Origin: an uncultured Prevotellaceae bacterium
GTDB taxonomy: Bacteria; Bacteroidota; Bacteroidia; Bacteroidales; Bacteroidaceae
Length of the DNA stretch: 64,000 nucleotides
Assembly (NCBI GenBank): GCA_902776545.1
Contig: CACYQO010000003.1
Span: 82,314-146,313, forward strand
Reading direction: 5' to 3'
How positions within the stretch are numbered: the stretch's first letter is position 1; each line of letters begins with the position of its first letter. Positions 9,363 to 16,772 of this stretch are shown here, piece by piece. A program made the position numbers and the translations under genes. The notes below the pieces were generated by a model. That model was given only the letters and a program-made list of their open reading frames with translations, did not search any database and was not told the origin of the DNA.

Positions 9363-10262
9363 TTATTTGTCTTTTTTGCCGAAAACTGAGAAGTGTACGT
9401 AGCGTTTTGGGTGCTGTCTGAGATCAATCATCAAAGAGTCGGCATGTATCATCGTCGCATTCAGATTGTTATAGAGATCGGGGTCACGCATGAGCAGTCC
9501 GAGGGTGCCATCGTTGCTGTTCAGCTTGGCCGTCATCTGCTCCACATTGCGCAAGGTGTTGTCCACCTTCAGCATCGTGGAGGCAAGGTCCAGCTCGCTC
9601 AGGTTCCGCGTCAGGTTGTTGGCATTGGCCAGCATACCGTCGGCATTCTCCATCATCCGCGGCATCTGCTGGTTCAGGCTGACCGTCAGACGGTTCAGTT
9701 CACGCGACGTGCTTGTCAGACTACCGGTGATCTGGTCGATGTTATGGAGGGAGTTGGCGATGGCCGGATCCGCCAACAGGGCATTGACGCTCACGAGGAT
9801 GGAGTCGAGCTTGGGCAACAGCGACTGTACCTGGGGAAGAATCTCTGCCGCCTTGGACAGCATACCCTTGTCCTGTCCGCCGTAGATCGTGTCATTACGT
9901 TCGAGGAAACCGGCAGTCCTGTCACCGAGTTTCAGTTCCAGCTTGATATTGCCCAGGAAGTCACTGACGATATCGGCCTTGGTACCCTTAGGCACGCGCA
10001 TCTCGTCATTGATTTCCAGGACAGCCAAGATATTCTCCTGGTTCTCATAGTCGTAGATGATATCCCGAACCACGCCCACCTTATAGCCGTTGGCATAGAC
10101 GGGACAGGAGTTCGACAGGCCACTGATGTCATTGAACTTCACGTAGTAGTTACTTCCGGTGGAAATCGACAGTCCTTTGAGGAAATTCATACCGTAATAG
10201 AGTACGATAACGCCTAATATAGCCACCACAGCAATCTGTATTTCCTTATTATACTTCTTCAT
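9363..10262 (-). CDS. MCE-domain lipid-transport protein (MlaD family)
   Basis: The 299 aa product has one N-terminal membrane anchor (about 8-29, VVAILGVIVLYYGMNFLKG) and a single MCE/MlaD domain (about 38-115: YYVKFNDISGLSNSCPVYANG, GVVRDI, VPKGTKADIVSDFLGNIKLEL). A long helical, Asn/Leu-rich tail follows (about 135-280). MlaD-type proteins bind phospholipid and form a periplasmic ring with an ABC transporter that moves lipid between the membranes. No mlaE or mlaF permease or ATPase lies next to it here, so its partners must be elsewhere. It follows the amidase gene in the same direction across a repeat-filled 80-bp gap. Confidence 0.88.
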   Translation of the reverse strand: MKKYNKEIQIAVVAILGVIVLYYGMNFLKGLSISTGSNYYVKFNDISGLSNSCPVYANGYKVGVVRDIIYDYENQENILAVLEINDEMRVPKGTKADIVSDFLGNIKLELKLGDRTAGFLERNDTIYGGQDKGMLSKAAEILPQVQSLLPKLDSILVSVNALLADPAIANSLHNIDQITGSLTSTSRELNRLTVSLNQQMPRMMENADGMLANANNLTRNLSELDLASTMLKVDNTLRNVEQMTAKLNSNDGTLGLLMRDPDLYNNLNATMIHADSLMIDLRQHPKRYVHFSVFGKKDK

Positions 10263-10378
10263 AGAACTTTGAACTTTGAGCTTTGAACTTTATGATTACT
10301 TTTTACCGATTCATTTTTTCACCTTCTTACTTTTTTAATTTTTTACTTTTTTAATTTTTTAATTTCACGAAGGGCTTC
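10263..10378. repeat. Tandem short repeats between amidase and MCE genes
   Basis: Two arrays are present. One has TTGAACT-type heptamers at 10266-10291 followed by ATGATTAC. The other has TTTTTAATT/TTTTTACTT units at 10325-10375. The second runs into the amidase gene, so its C-terminal residues KLKK and its stop codon are encoded by the repeat. Confidence 0.75.
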
Positions 10379-11761
10379 ATTGACATCCATACGGACGCCA
10401 TCCTTGAAGGCTATGATAAACGCCTGGGGGAACTTGTCGGAGATCTTACGGCGCAAGCGGCTGACGGCGTTGTAGTCGGTTGAATCGCCGACAGTGTACT
10501 TATACATGCCACCATCCTGATAGTGACCAACGCCAGAGAGGCCTTTGAACCGGGCATCACCGGCTTTGATCAGGGCAGAACTGGCGAAAATCTGGACCTT
10601 AAAGACAGGACCCTGAGGCTGGGGCTTCGGCAGGGGTTGGGACACCACAGGCTGAGGTTTTGACTGCGGTTCAGACTTCACCACAGGTTTGGCCTCAGGC
10701 TTGGCCTCAGGTTTAGACTCAGGCACGACTTCGGGCTTTACCTCAGGCAGAGGTTCGGGCTTCACTTCGGGCTGTGGTTCCGGCACCACAGGCACTGGAG
10801 CAACAGTCAAATTGTTGTCAGCAGTCAAATTGTTGTCAGCAGCATGTTTCTTCTCTTCCTTGGCCTGCTTTTCTTTGGCTTTTTTCTCTGCCTTGGCCTT
10901 CTTCCTCTCTGCCTTGGAATTCTTCTCTACTGCGGGCACGGGGTTCTCCTGAGGCTGAACGGCAATGGAGGCACCGCCTCCGTGATTTCGGCGATAAGCC
11001 TGGAAGGCGTTGAAAAAACCTCTGGCATATTTCTCGGCTGCAGCCTGGGAGTTCATAAAGGTCTCCTCGTCGCTGGTAGAGATAAAGCCGCACTCCACCA
11101 AGCAACCCGGCATCGACGACAGCCGGAGCACCGCCAGGTTATCCTGCTGGGCACCCATGTTCTGACGGCCCGTCGCCTGACAGACATACTTCTGCATATA
11201 CTTGGCCAATTCCACCGAGTTCTCCATGTTCTTGTCCTGGATGAACTCAAACATGATATTACTCTCCGGCGAGTTCGGGTCATAGCCCTGATAGGTCTGC
11301 TTATAGTCTTTCTCTAAGAAGATGACAGAGTTCTCACGCTTAGCGACCTCCAAGTTCTCCAGCACACCGGTCTTCTTTCCCGTCCGTTTACTCGTTCCTA
11401 AGGTGTAGGTCTGGAAACCACGCGCCACCCTACCCTTCGGCAGGGCGTTGATATGGATGGAGATGAAGAGGTCGGCCTTATTCTTGTTGGCAATCTCCGC
11501 CCGACGGTAGAGTTCCACGAAGGTGTCAGTCTTACGGGTATAGATGACCTTCACGTCGGGACAGTTCTGTTCGACCATCCGTCCGAAGGCCAGAGCATAG
11601 CGCAGCGTCAGGTTCTTCTCCTTCACCTTTCCCTTGCCGATGGCACCTGTGTCAAAGCCGCCGTGTCCGGCATCGATCACCAACGTGAAAGTCTTATTGG
11701 CAGCCTCCGTTGTTAAAGGTGAAAAGGTGAAAAGGTGAAAAAGTAAAAATACCTTCACCAT
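10343..11761 (-). CDS. N-acetylmuramoyl-L-alanine amidase with C-terminal SPOR domain
   Basis: The enzyme cleaves the amide bond between MurNAc and L-Ala in peptidoglycan, probably at division sites. The Amidase_3 domain starts at TFTLVIDAGHGG and shows the expected zinc ligands: His in DAGHGG, Glu in YRRAEIAN and His in ISIHINA. A Pro/Glu/Lys linker follows, then a SPOR domain (FKVQIFASSA...QAFIIAFKDG), which binds denuded glycan. I take the ATG at 11761 as start because it directly precedes a Sec signal peptide (MVKVFLLFHLFTFSPLTTEA). The longer open frame begins at a TTG inside a repeat. The hydrophobic core of the signal peptide is itself encoded by CACCTTTT octamers (about 11716-11745). 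Confidence 0.9.
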   Translation of the reverse strand: MVKVFLLFHLFTFSPLTTEAANKTFTLVIDAGHGGFDTGAIGKGKVKEKNLTLRYALAFGRMVEQNCPDVKVIYTRKTDTFVELYRRAEIANKNKADLFISIHINALPKGRVARGFQTYTLGTSKRTGKKTGVLENLEVAKRENSVIFLEKDYKQTYQGYDPNSPESNIMFEFIQDKNMENSVELAKYMQKYVCQATGRQNMGAQQDNLAVLRLSSMPGCLVECGFISTSDEETFMNSQAAAEKYARGFFNAFQAYRRNHGGGASIAVQPQENPVPAVEKNSKAERKKAKAEKKAKEKQAKEEKKHAADNNLTADNNLTVAPVPVVPEPQPEVKPEPLPEVKPEVVPESKPEAKPEAKPVVKSEPQSKPQPVVSQPLPKPQPQGPVFKVQIFASSALIKAGDARFKGLSGVGHYQDGGMYKYTVGDSTDYNAVSRLRRKISDKFPQAFIIAFKDGVRMDVNEALREIKKLKK

Positions 11762-11775
11762 CACCCACACCTTAT

Positions 11776-11864
11776 TTATATATATATACCTCAATTTTTT
11801 AATTTTTGAATTATTCAATTCTTTAATTCTTTAATTCTTTAATTCTTTAATTTTTTAATTTTAA
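11776..11864. repeat. TTAATTCT octamer array between folB and amidase genes
   Basis: Several copies of TTAATTCT and variants (TTAATTTT) fill the gap. The array overlaps the 3' end of folB, whose last residues KLKN and stop codon are encoded by it. Confidence 0.75.
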
Positions 11865-12215
11865 TATGATTCCCCCTCCGTCGCAGTCGGCGCCAATCGG
11901 GGGATTCTGCTTCGTCAGTTCGAGGTCGATGGAGGTCACTTCAGGGAAGGCCGTCGTAATGGCCTTCACGATACGCCCTGCCACATGTTCCAACAACTGC
12001 GACGGGATGTCCATCTCCCGTTTGGCGAGGTCGAAGAGTGTCGCATAGTTGAGGGTGTCCGCCACATCGTCACTCTCCATGGCCTTGTCGATCGGATAGC
12101 CCACCCTCAGACTGAGCAGAAAATCCCCGCCCACCTGCCGTTCCTGAGGCATCACCCCATGAAAGGCATAGAAACGAACGTTCTTTAGGAACACAAATGA
12201 CGACTCAACCTTCAC
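11847..12215 (-). CDS. folB: Dihydroneopterin aldolase
   Basis: FolB converts 7,8-dihydroneopterin to 6-hydroxymethyl-dihydropterin plus glycolaldehyde in folate synthesis. The 122 aa product shows the family pattern: VRFYAFHGVMPQERQVGGDF at the start, the middle NYATLF, and a C-terminal LTKQNPPIGADCDGGG close to the usual K-PxP. The start is a GTG at 12215 that belongs to the last AAAAGTG unit of the upstream heptamer array; no ATG exists before the conserved region. folK (36295) and folE (54427) lie elsewhere in this window, so the pathway is scattered. Confidence 0.92.
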   Translation of the reverse strand: MKVESSFVFLKNVRFYAFHGVMPQERQVGGDFLLSLRVGYPIDKAMESDDVADTLNYATLFDLAKREMDIPSQLLEHVAGRIVKAITTAFPEVTSIDLELTKQNPPIGADCDGGGIILKLKN

Positions 12216-12345
12216 TTTTCACTTCTTCACCTTTTCACCCCTCACTTTTCACTTTTCACTCTTCACTTTTCACTTTTCACTTTTCACTTTTCACTCTTCA
12301 CTTTTCACTCTTCACTTTTCACTCTTCACTTTTCACTTCTTCCTC
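12210..12345. repeat. CACTTTT/CACTCTT heptamer array
   Basis: About 19 near-identical heptamers (CACTTTT, CACTCTT) form an array of roughly 130 bp between the RNR-like gene and folB. The leftmost unit supplies the GTG start codon of folB on the minus strand. Confidence 0.85.
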
Positions 12346-12360
12346 CTCCTTCCTCTTTCC

Positions 12361-13044
12361 TCATTCCTCGAAATTATCTTCCTCGTCATGCACGCCGGGG
12401 ATATACTTCTTCAGGGCACGCTCCACACCGGTCTTCCAGGTGTTGATGCTCTCGTCCTTCAGTGAGAGGGAGCCCACCAGCCTGACCACATGTTCGAGTG
12501 GCATACGGTAACGCAGCACACCGGAGATCAGCTTGGCGTAGTTCCAGTATTCGGGATTGAACTTCTCCGAGAGGCCCTCCACGGTGGTCTTGTAGCCACG
12601 TTTGTTCTCAAACTGGAAGTCATAGCGCTTCGAGCCGTCGGGGTTGATCTGCTTGATGATCTTACCGTGGGTCACAGTCTTGGGCAGGATGATACCCTCC
12701 TCGTCGTCCTGGAGACCGGTGAAGATCTCGTAAGGATAACCATCGAGCAGGCCGACGAGTGCCACCCACTTCTCCTTATTGTTCTGGAAACGGACTACGT
12801 CGCACTCCAACTGCTGCGGACGGACCTCCGTCACATCGGGACGACGGTACAACACCATGTCTGTCAATGCATGGTCTATCAGGTCGGCGAACTTCTCAGC
12901 ATCCTCCGGCTGCAGGGCTTTCAGACTCTGTTCCAACAGCGTGGCGATCTTTTCCTCTGAGAGCTCACTCCCAGTCTTGGCAGCTACAGACACCAAAGCA
13001 TTGGCGATGTGTCTGAGCATTTCTTTTTTCGTTTCTGTTTGCAT
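12361..13044 (-). CDS. Stand-alone homologue of the C-terminal region of B12-dependent ribonucleotide reductase
   Basis: The product resembles the end of NrdJ-type class II ribonucleotide reductases: YEIFTGLQDDEEGIILPK, YDFQFENKRGYKTTVEGL, EKFNPEYWNYAKLISGVLRY and ESINTWKTGVERALKKY appear in that order. The catalytic barrel is absent, and so is the final Cys-rich zinc ribbon. I recognise this from memory of the family; no search was possible. I choose the ATG at 13044 (MQTETKKEML) because the longer frame starts before the -7 box. The function of a free copy is unknown; it could regulate or assist the full enzyme, or be a dispersed remnant under selection. Confidence 0.6.
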   Translation of the reverse strand: MQTETKKEMLRHIANALVSVAAKTGSELSEEKIATLLEQSLKALQPEDAEKFADLIDHALTDMVLYRRPDVTEVRPQQLECDVVRFQNNKEKWVALVGLLDGYPYEIFTGLQDDEEGIILPKTVTHGKIIKQINPDGSKRYDFQFENKRGYKTTVEGLSEKFNPEYWNYAKLISGVLRYRMPLEHVVRLVGSLSLKDESINTWKTGVERALKKYIPGVHDEEDNFEE

Positions 13045-13066
13045 ATCAAGCTTAAAATTCTGGGTG

Positions 13067-13074
13067 CAAAGGTA
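13067..13074 (-). promoter_or_regulatory. -7 box of the RNR-like gene
   Basis: TACCTTTG on the minus strand lies 22 bp before the ATG at 13044. Confidence 0.6.
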
Positions 13075-13089
13075 CACATATCTTTTCTA

Positions 13090-13147
13090 TTTTGGGAAAC
13101 TTTCCCTGATTTTTTGAAGAAAAGTGTTCCGTTTTGGAAAACTTTCC
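13090..13147. promoter_or_regulatory. Duplicated operator-like site in a divergent promoter region
   Basis: TTTTGGGAAACTTTCC (13090-13105) and TTTTGGAAAACTTTCC (13132-13147) differ at one position of 16 and begin 42 bp apart, four helical turns. Each contains an inverted repeat GGAAA(N)TTTCC. The right copy abuts the -7 box of the nitroreductase gene and the left copy lies just upstream of the leftward -7 box, so one regulator could control both genes. Confidence 0.55.
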
Positions 13148-13148
13148 G

Positions 13149-13156
13149 TACCTTTG
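13149..13156 (+). promoter_or_regulatory. -7 box of the nitroreductase gene
   Basis: TACCTTTG, 19 bp before the ATG at 13176. Because it lies downstream of an earlier in-frame ATG at 13134, it fixes the later ATG as the true start. Confidence 0.6.
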
Positions 13157-13175
13157 CGGCATAATTGGTATAAAT

Positions 13176-13940
13176 ATGAAGACATTACTGACAAGAAGAA
13201 CCATCCGCAAGTACACGGATCAGGACGTGAGCGAGGAACTGCTCAACCGTCTGATGACCGAGGCAGCCCGTACCCAGACCATGGGTAACCTGCAGCTCTA
13301 CAGCGTCGTTGTCACCCGCAGCCAGGAGATGAAGGAGAAACTGTCTCCTGCCCATTTCAACCAGCCGATGGTGAAGTCGGCGCCGGTGGTGCTGACCATC
13401 TGTGCCGACTTCAACCGCACCAGCTTCTGGGCCACATGCCGCAACGCCGTGCCCGGCTACGACAACTTCCTCTCATTCATCAACGCAGCCACTGACGCCC
13501 TGCTTTACACCCAGACGCTCTGCAACCTCATGGACGAGGAAGGCCTCGGCTACTGTTACCTCGGCACGACGGTCTATCAGCCCCAGCAGATCATCGACAT
13601 CCTCCAGTTGCCGAAGCTCGTCATGCCTGTCGCCACGCTCACTGTGGGCTGGCCCGATGAAGAGCCTCCCCTCTCCGACCGTCTGCCCTTGGAGAGTTTC
13701 GTTCATAACGAAACATACCATGACTATCTGGCTAACGACATCGACACCTATTATCAATATAAGGAGGAGCTCGAGGAGAACCGCCACTTTGTGCGCATCA
13801 ACCACAAGGAGACGTTGGCGCAGGTTTTCACCGATATCCGCTATACTCGCAAGGACAACGAGGCGATGTCGAGAGAACTCATCGCCACCCTCGTCCGCCA
13901 GGGTTTCCTACCGCATACGATTTTGATGGGACATTTTTAG
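13176..13940 (+). CDS. Nitroreductase family flavoprotein
   Basis: The 254 aa product begins MKTLLTRRTIRKYTDQDV, the typical N-terminus of FMN-dependent nitroreductases, with the Arg-Arg/Arg cluster that contacts the flavin phosphate. Further family features are an AARTQTMGNLQLYSVV segment and GLGYCYLGTTVYQPQQI followed by LPKLVMPVATLTVGWPDE. The C-terminal tail is extended (about residues 180-254). It would reduce nitro or quinone compounds with NAD(P)H in the cytoplasm. The true substrate is unknown. The start is chosen from the promoter position. Its stop codon TAG is the first part of the adjacent GTTTATAG repeat. Confidence 0.88.
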   Translation: MKTLLTRRTIRKYTDQDVSEELLNRLMTEAARTQTMGNLQLYSVVVTRSQEMKEKLSPAHFNQPMVKSAPVVLTICADFNRTSFWATCRNAVPGYDNFLSFINAATDALLYTQTLCNLMDEEGLGYCYLGTTVYQPQQIIDILQLPKLVMPVATLTVGWPDEEPPLSDRLPLESFVHNETYHDYLANDIDTYYQYKEELEENRHFVRINHKETLAQVFTDIRYTRKDNEAMSRELIATLVRQGFLPHTILMGHF

Positions 13941-14043
13941 TTTATAGTCTATGGTTTATAGTTTATAGATGATTACTTCTATAGGCAGAGAGGAGGGCTT
14001 GCCAGGTTATCATCTATAAACTATAAACTATTAAACTATAAAC
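13940..14043. repeat. Palindromic element, GTTTATA arms
   Basis: GTTTATAG-type heptamers form inverted arms (13940-13970 and 14012-14043) around a core GATGATTAC...GATAACC/GTTATCATC. The reverse complement of the core contains GGCAAGCCCTCCTCTC, which closely matches the core of the GTTTACA-armed element at 36715. Confidence 0.85.
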
Positions 14044-14047
14044 AATA

Positions 14048-15496
14048 TTACTCCACCACGATGGGCTTGTACTTCGGGACGAGCGCCTTCATGATGCACC
14101 AGCCGATGAGATAGGCCACGGCACAGATGCAGAACACCACCATATAGGCGGCAGGCTTGCCTTCGAAACCGAAGAAGGTGAAGTTGGCTCCCTGAGCAGC
14201 CGCCCAGTCGAAGAACCGGCCAGAACCCAGGTTGATCGACATCGAGCCGATACCACCAGCCATCGTACCCAGACCGACGATTGTACCGATGGTCGACTTC
14301 GGGAACATGTCACCGATGGTCGAGAACAGGTTGGCACTCCAGGCCTGATGTCCTGCGCCTAACAGACCGATCAGGATGGCGGGCCACCAGGCACTATAAG
14401 CACCGAGCGGCTGGGCAAACAGTCCCAACACGGGGAAGCAGGCGAAGATCAACATGGCACGCATACGACCCAGATAGGGATTCATGCCCTTCTTGTCAAC
14501 GAAATACGTGGGCAGATAGCCGCCACCGATCGAGAGGATGGTCACGATGGCATAGAGTGTGAAAATCAGCGCGATACCCATCGCGGAGTCGGAGGTATAG
14601 CCGTACTGGTCGCTGAAGTAGGCCGGTGCCCAGAACAGGAAGAACCACCACACACCGTCGGTCATGAACTTACCCACGAGGAACGACCAAGTCTGCTTGT
14701 ACTTGAAGCAGTCCAGGAACGGGATCACCTTCTCTTCCTTTATCGTCTCACGGTTCTGCACCTCAGCGAGGTCGTTGTCCTGCTCGATGTAGTTCAGCTC
14801 TGCCTGGTTCACACGACTGTTTTGACGAGGCTTCTCATAGAGCCACATCCACAGACCCATCCAAATAAAGCCAAGGCAACCGATGATGATGAACGCCATC
14901 TCCCAGCCCCAGGCACGGGCCAGCAGGGGAATGGTGGCAGGAGCTGCCAGCGCACCCACGGAGGCGCCGCTGTTGAAGATAGAGGTGGAGAAGGCACGGT
15001 CCTTCTTCGGGAAGTACTCGGCAGTCGCCTTGATGGCAGCGGGGAAGTTACCAGCCTCACCGACAGCGAGGATCAGACGACAGCTCAGGAAGAGCCAAAC
15101 GGAGATTGTGGCGATGGCGACAGCGGCATCACCCGTCAACTGTCCCAACTGAGCCACAGAGTCGTAGCCCTCGACGGTCATGGCCACCCAGCCACAGCCG
15201 GCATGCAGCACAGCACCGAGCGACCATACGAAGATGGCGATGAGATAACCCTTCTTCGTGCCCATCCAGTCGATGAACTTTCCGGCGAAGAGGTTCGCGA
15301 TGGCATAGAAGAGGGAGAACATACCGGTGATCGTACCGTAGTCACCGTCGGTCCAGTGGAACTCTGGGGCGATGAAGTCCTTCCAGGTTAATGACAAGAC
15401 CTGACGGTCCATATAGTTAATCGTCGTTGCCAAAAACAGCAGCGCACAGATGACCCAGCGGAAGTTGGACATCTTGGTGGTTTGTACAGGAGCCAT
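14048..15496 (-). CDS. MFS transporter, hexuronate (ExuT-like) family
   Basis: The 482 aa product is a 12-helix major facilitator of the anion:cation symporter group. Family features include TTINYMDRQVLSLTWKDF at helix 1, SLFYAIANLFAGKFIDWMG in the first loop, and GEAGNFPAAIKATAEYFPKK, which is characteristic of ExuT/GudT-type sugar-acid permeases. It would bring galacturonate or glucuronate into the cell by proton symport. It lies downstream of kduI and an orphan PTS IIC gene in the same direction, which supports a role in pectin-derived uronate use. Exact substrate is inferred. Confidence 0.85.
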   Translation of the reverse strand: MAPVQTTKMSNFRWVICALLFLATTINYMDRQVLSLTWKDFIAPEFHWTDGDYGTITGMFSLFYAIANLFAGKFIDWMGTKKGYLIAIFVWSLGAVLHAGCGWVAMTVEGYDSVAQLGQLTGDAAVAIATISVWLFLSCRLILAVGEAGNFPAAIKATAEYFPKKDRAFSTSIFNSGASVGALAAPATIPLLARAWGWEMAFIIIGCLGFIWMGLWMWLYEKPRQNSRVNQAELNYIEQDNDLAEVQNRETIKEEKVIPFLDCFKYKQTWSFLVGKFMTDGVWWFFLFWAPAYFSDQYGYTSDSAMGIALIFTLYAIVTILSIGGGYLPTYFVDKKGMNPYLGRMRAMLIFACFPVLGLFAQPLGAYSAWWPAILIGLLGAGHQAWSANLFSTIGDMFPKSTIGTIVGLGTMAGGIGSMSINLGSGRFFDWAAAQGANFTFFGFEGKPAAYMVVFCICAVAYLIGWCIMKALVPKYKPIVVE

Positions 15497-15525
15497 AGAA
15501 ATTAATTTTAACTAATATTTGTTTT

Positions 15526-15620
15526 GAAACGAATGTGAATAATATGAATAATTTTGTTCACTAATTCAAATAATTATTCTTATTCGTGGGATTATTATTC
15601 ACATTATTCATATTCGTTTC
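15526..15620. repeat. Palindromic element, GAATAAT-type arms
   Basis: GAAACGAATGTGAATAATATG on the left is mirrored by CATATTCGTTTC on the right, with AT-rich sequence between. It fills the gap between kduI and the MFS gene and could fold into a long hairpin. Confidence 0.75.
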
Positions 15621-15650
15621 CAATAATATCTAAGAATCATTCGTTTCTCT

Positions 15651-16655
15651 TTATCTGATGTCGATGACGGGGATGTTGTCCTTGTCGTTGTAGTAGAGAT
15701 TCTCACCGGCCATGCCCCAGATGAAGGTATAGTAGTAGGTGCCGGCGGCAGCATGCATCGACCACTCGGGCGACATGATGGCCTGTTCGTTGTGCAGCCA
15801 TACGTTACGGCTCTCCTGCGGCTGACCCATCACGTGGGAGATGGTCTGGCCCTCAGGCAGGTTGAAATAATAGTAAGCCTCGATACGACGGCCATGGGTG
15901 TGAGGGGGCATCGTGTTCCACACAGCACCGGGATTGAGCTGGGTCAGACCGAGCTGCAACTGACAGGGACCCTCCTCCAGCACATCATTGACGATGAGCT
16001 TATAGACGGTGCGGTTGTTGGCTTCCTCCACGGTTCCCACAGGTCCCCAGACAGCAGCCTTCAACGAACCCTTACGTCCGTCGAGGGTGATCCACTGCGT
16101 CTTGTAGTGCTGGTGGGCAGTGGCGGAGTTCAGGTAGAACTTGGCGGGATTCTTCGGATCCTTCGAACGGAACTGCACCAGCTTGTTCACATCCTGGTCC
16201 TTGCCGATATGTCCGCGACCGACATAGAGGGCCTCCTTCGGTGAGAGGGCGTACTCCTTGCCGTCGACGATGACCACACCGTCGCCTAAGCCACAGTTTA
16301 CGATACCGATCTCGCGGTTGTAAAGGAAATACTTCTCCTTGATGGTGTTGTCGACATCAAGGCCTAACTCCCAGAAGTTCTCCAATGTCAGCGTGGTGTT
16401 CACGGGCATCGCGCCGCCGAAGATGAAACGGTCGTAATGGGAATAAGTGAGCAGGATGGAGTCAGGCGCCATCACCTTCTCCATGACAAAGCGCTCACGG
16501 AGCAGCTTCGTGTCGTAGTGCTTCACGTCTTCAGGATGACAGGCCGTCTGGAACTTCACGTGCTGTGCCCCCACGAACCTGTCGGCTTCCTGGGCCTTCG
16601 CTCCAGAAAGCGAGAGGGCCATCGCCCCCACAATCATCAGAAATGTCTTTTTCAT
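15651..16655 (-). CDS. kduI: 5-keto-4-deoxyuronate isomerase (KduI) with a predicted signal peptide
   Basis: KduI interconverts 5-keto-4-deoxyuronate and 2,5-diketo-3-deoxygluconate in the breakdown of unsaturated uronates from pectin. The body (about residues 45-334) matches KduI along its length: [22 protein letters not shown], the metal-binding [38 protein letters not shown] and [11 protein letters not shown]. The product is 334 aa, about 55 longer than the cytoplasmic enzyme, because it starts [22 protein letters not shown], a good Sec signal peptide. That points to a periplasmic enzyme, which is unusual. It sits between the IIC-Gat and MFS genes. Confidence 0.93.
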   Translation of the reverse strand: MKKTFLMIVGAMALSLSGAKAQEADRFVGAQHVKFQTACHPEDVKHYDTKLLRERFVMEKVMAPDSILLTYSHYDRFIFGGAMPVNTTLTLENFWELGLDVDNTIKEKYFLYNREIGIVNCGLGDGVVIVDGKEYALSPKEALYVGRGHIGKDQDVNKLVQFRSKDPKNPAKFYLNSATAHQHYKTQWITLDGRKGSLKAAVWGPVGTVEEANNRTVYKLIVNDVLEEGPCQLQLGLTQLNPGAVWNTMPPHTHGRRIEAYYYFNLPEGQTISHVMGQPQESRNVWLHNEQAIMSPEWSMHAAAGTYYYTFIWGMAGENLYYNDKDNIPVIDIR

Positions 16656-16686
16656 TTTATAAATCGTTTAAAATTATTCTCTTTTC

Positions 16687-16767
16687 AACACAGAGACACA
16701 GAGGTACAGAGTTTTTTATCCATTAGCCACAAAATATTATCTCTGTGTCTCTGTATCTCTGTGTTTC
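16687..16767. repeat. Palindromic element, ACACAGAG arms
   Basis: AACACAGAGACACAGAGG on the left is the inverted repeat of the CTCTGTGT/CTCTGTAT octamers on the right, with a 29-bp AT-rich centre. It lies between the IIC-Gat gene and kduI. The same arms occur at 28803-28878. Confidence 0.85.
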
Positions 16768-16772
16768 AATTA

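Noticed and set aside
9161-9421. Small rightward gene between dnaA and the MCE gene
   Set aside because: No promoter, overlaps the MCE gene end, and the translation has no recognisable features.
12197-12511. Rightward Ser/Phe/Thr/Leu-rich frame
   Set aside because: It is only the CACTTTT array, which has few stops, followed by the antisense of the RNR-like gene.
16687-16767. Ordinary intrinsic terminators for all inverted-arm elements
   Set aside because: The arms are tandem arrays, many elements lie inside genes, and most lack a U-run, so termination is not a sufficient explanation.
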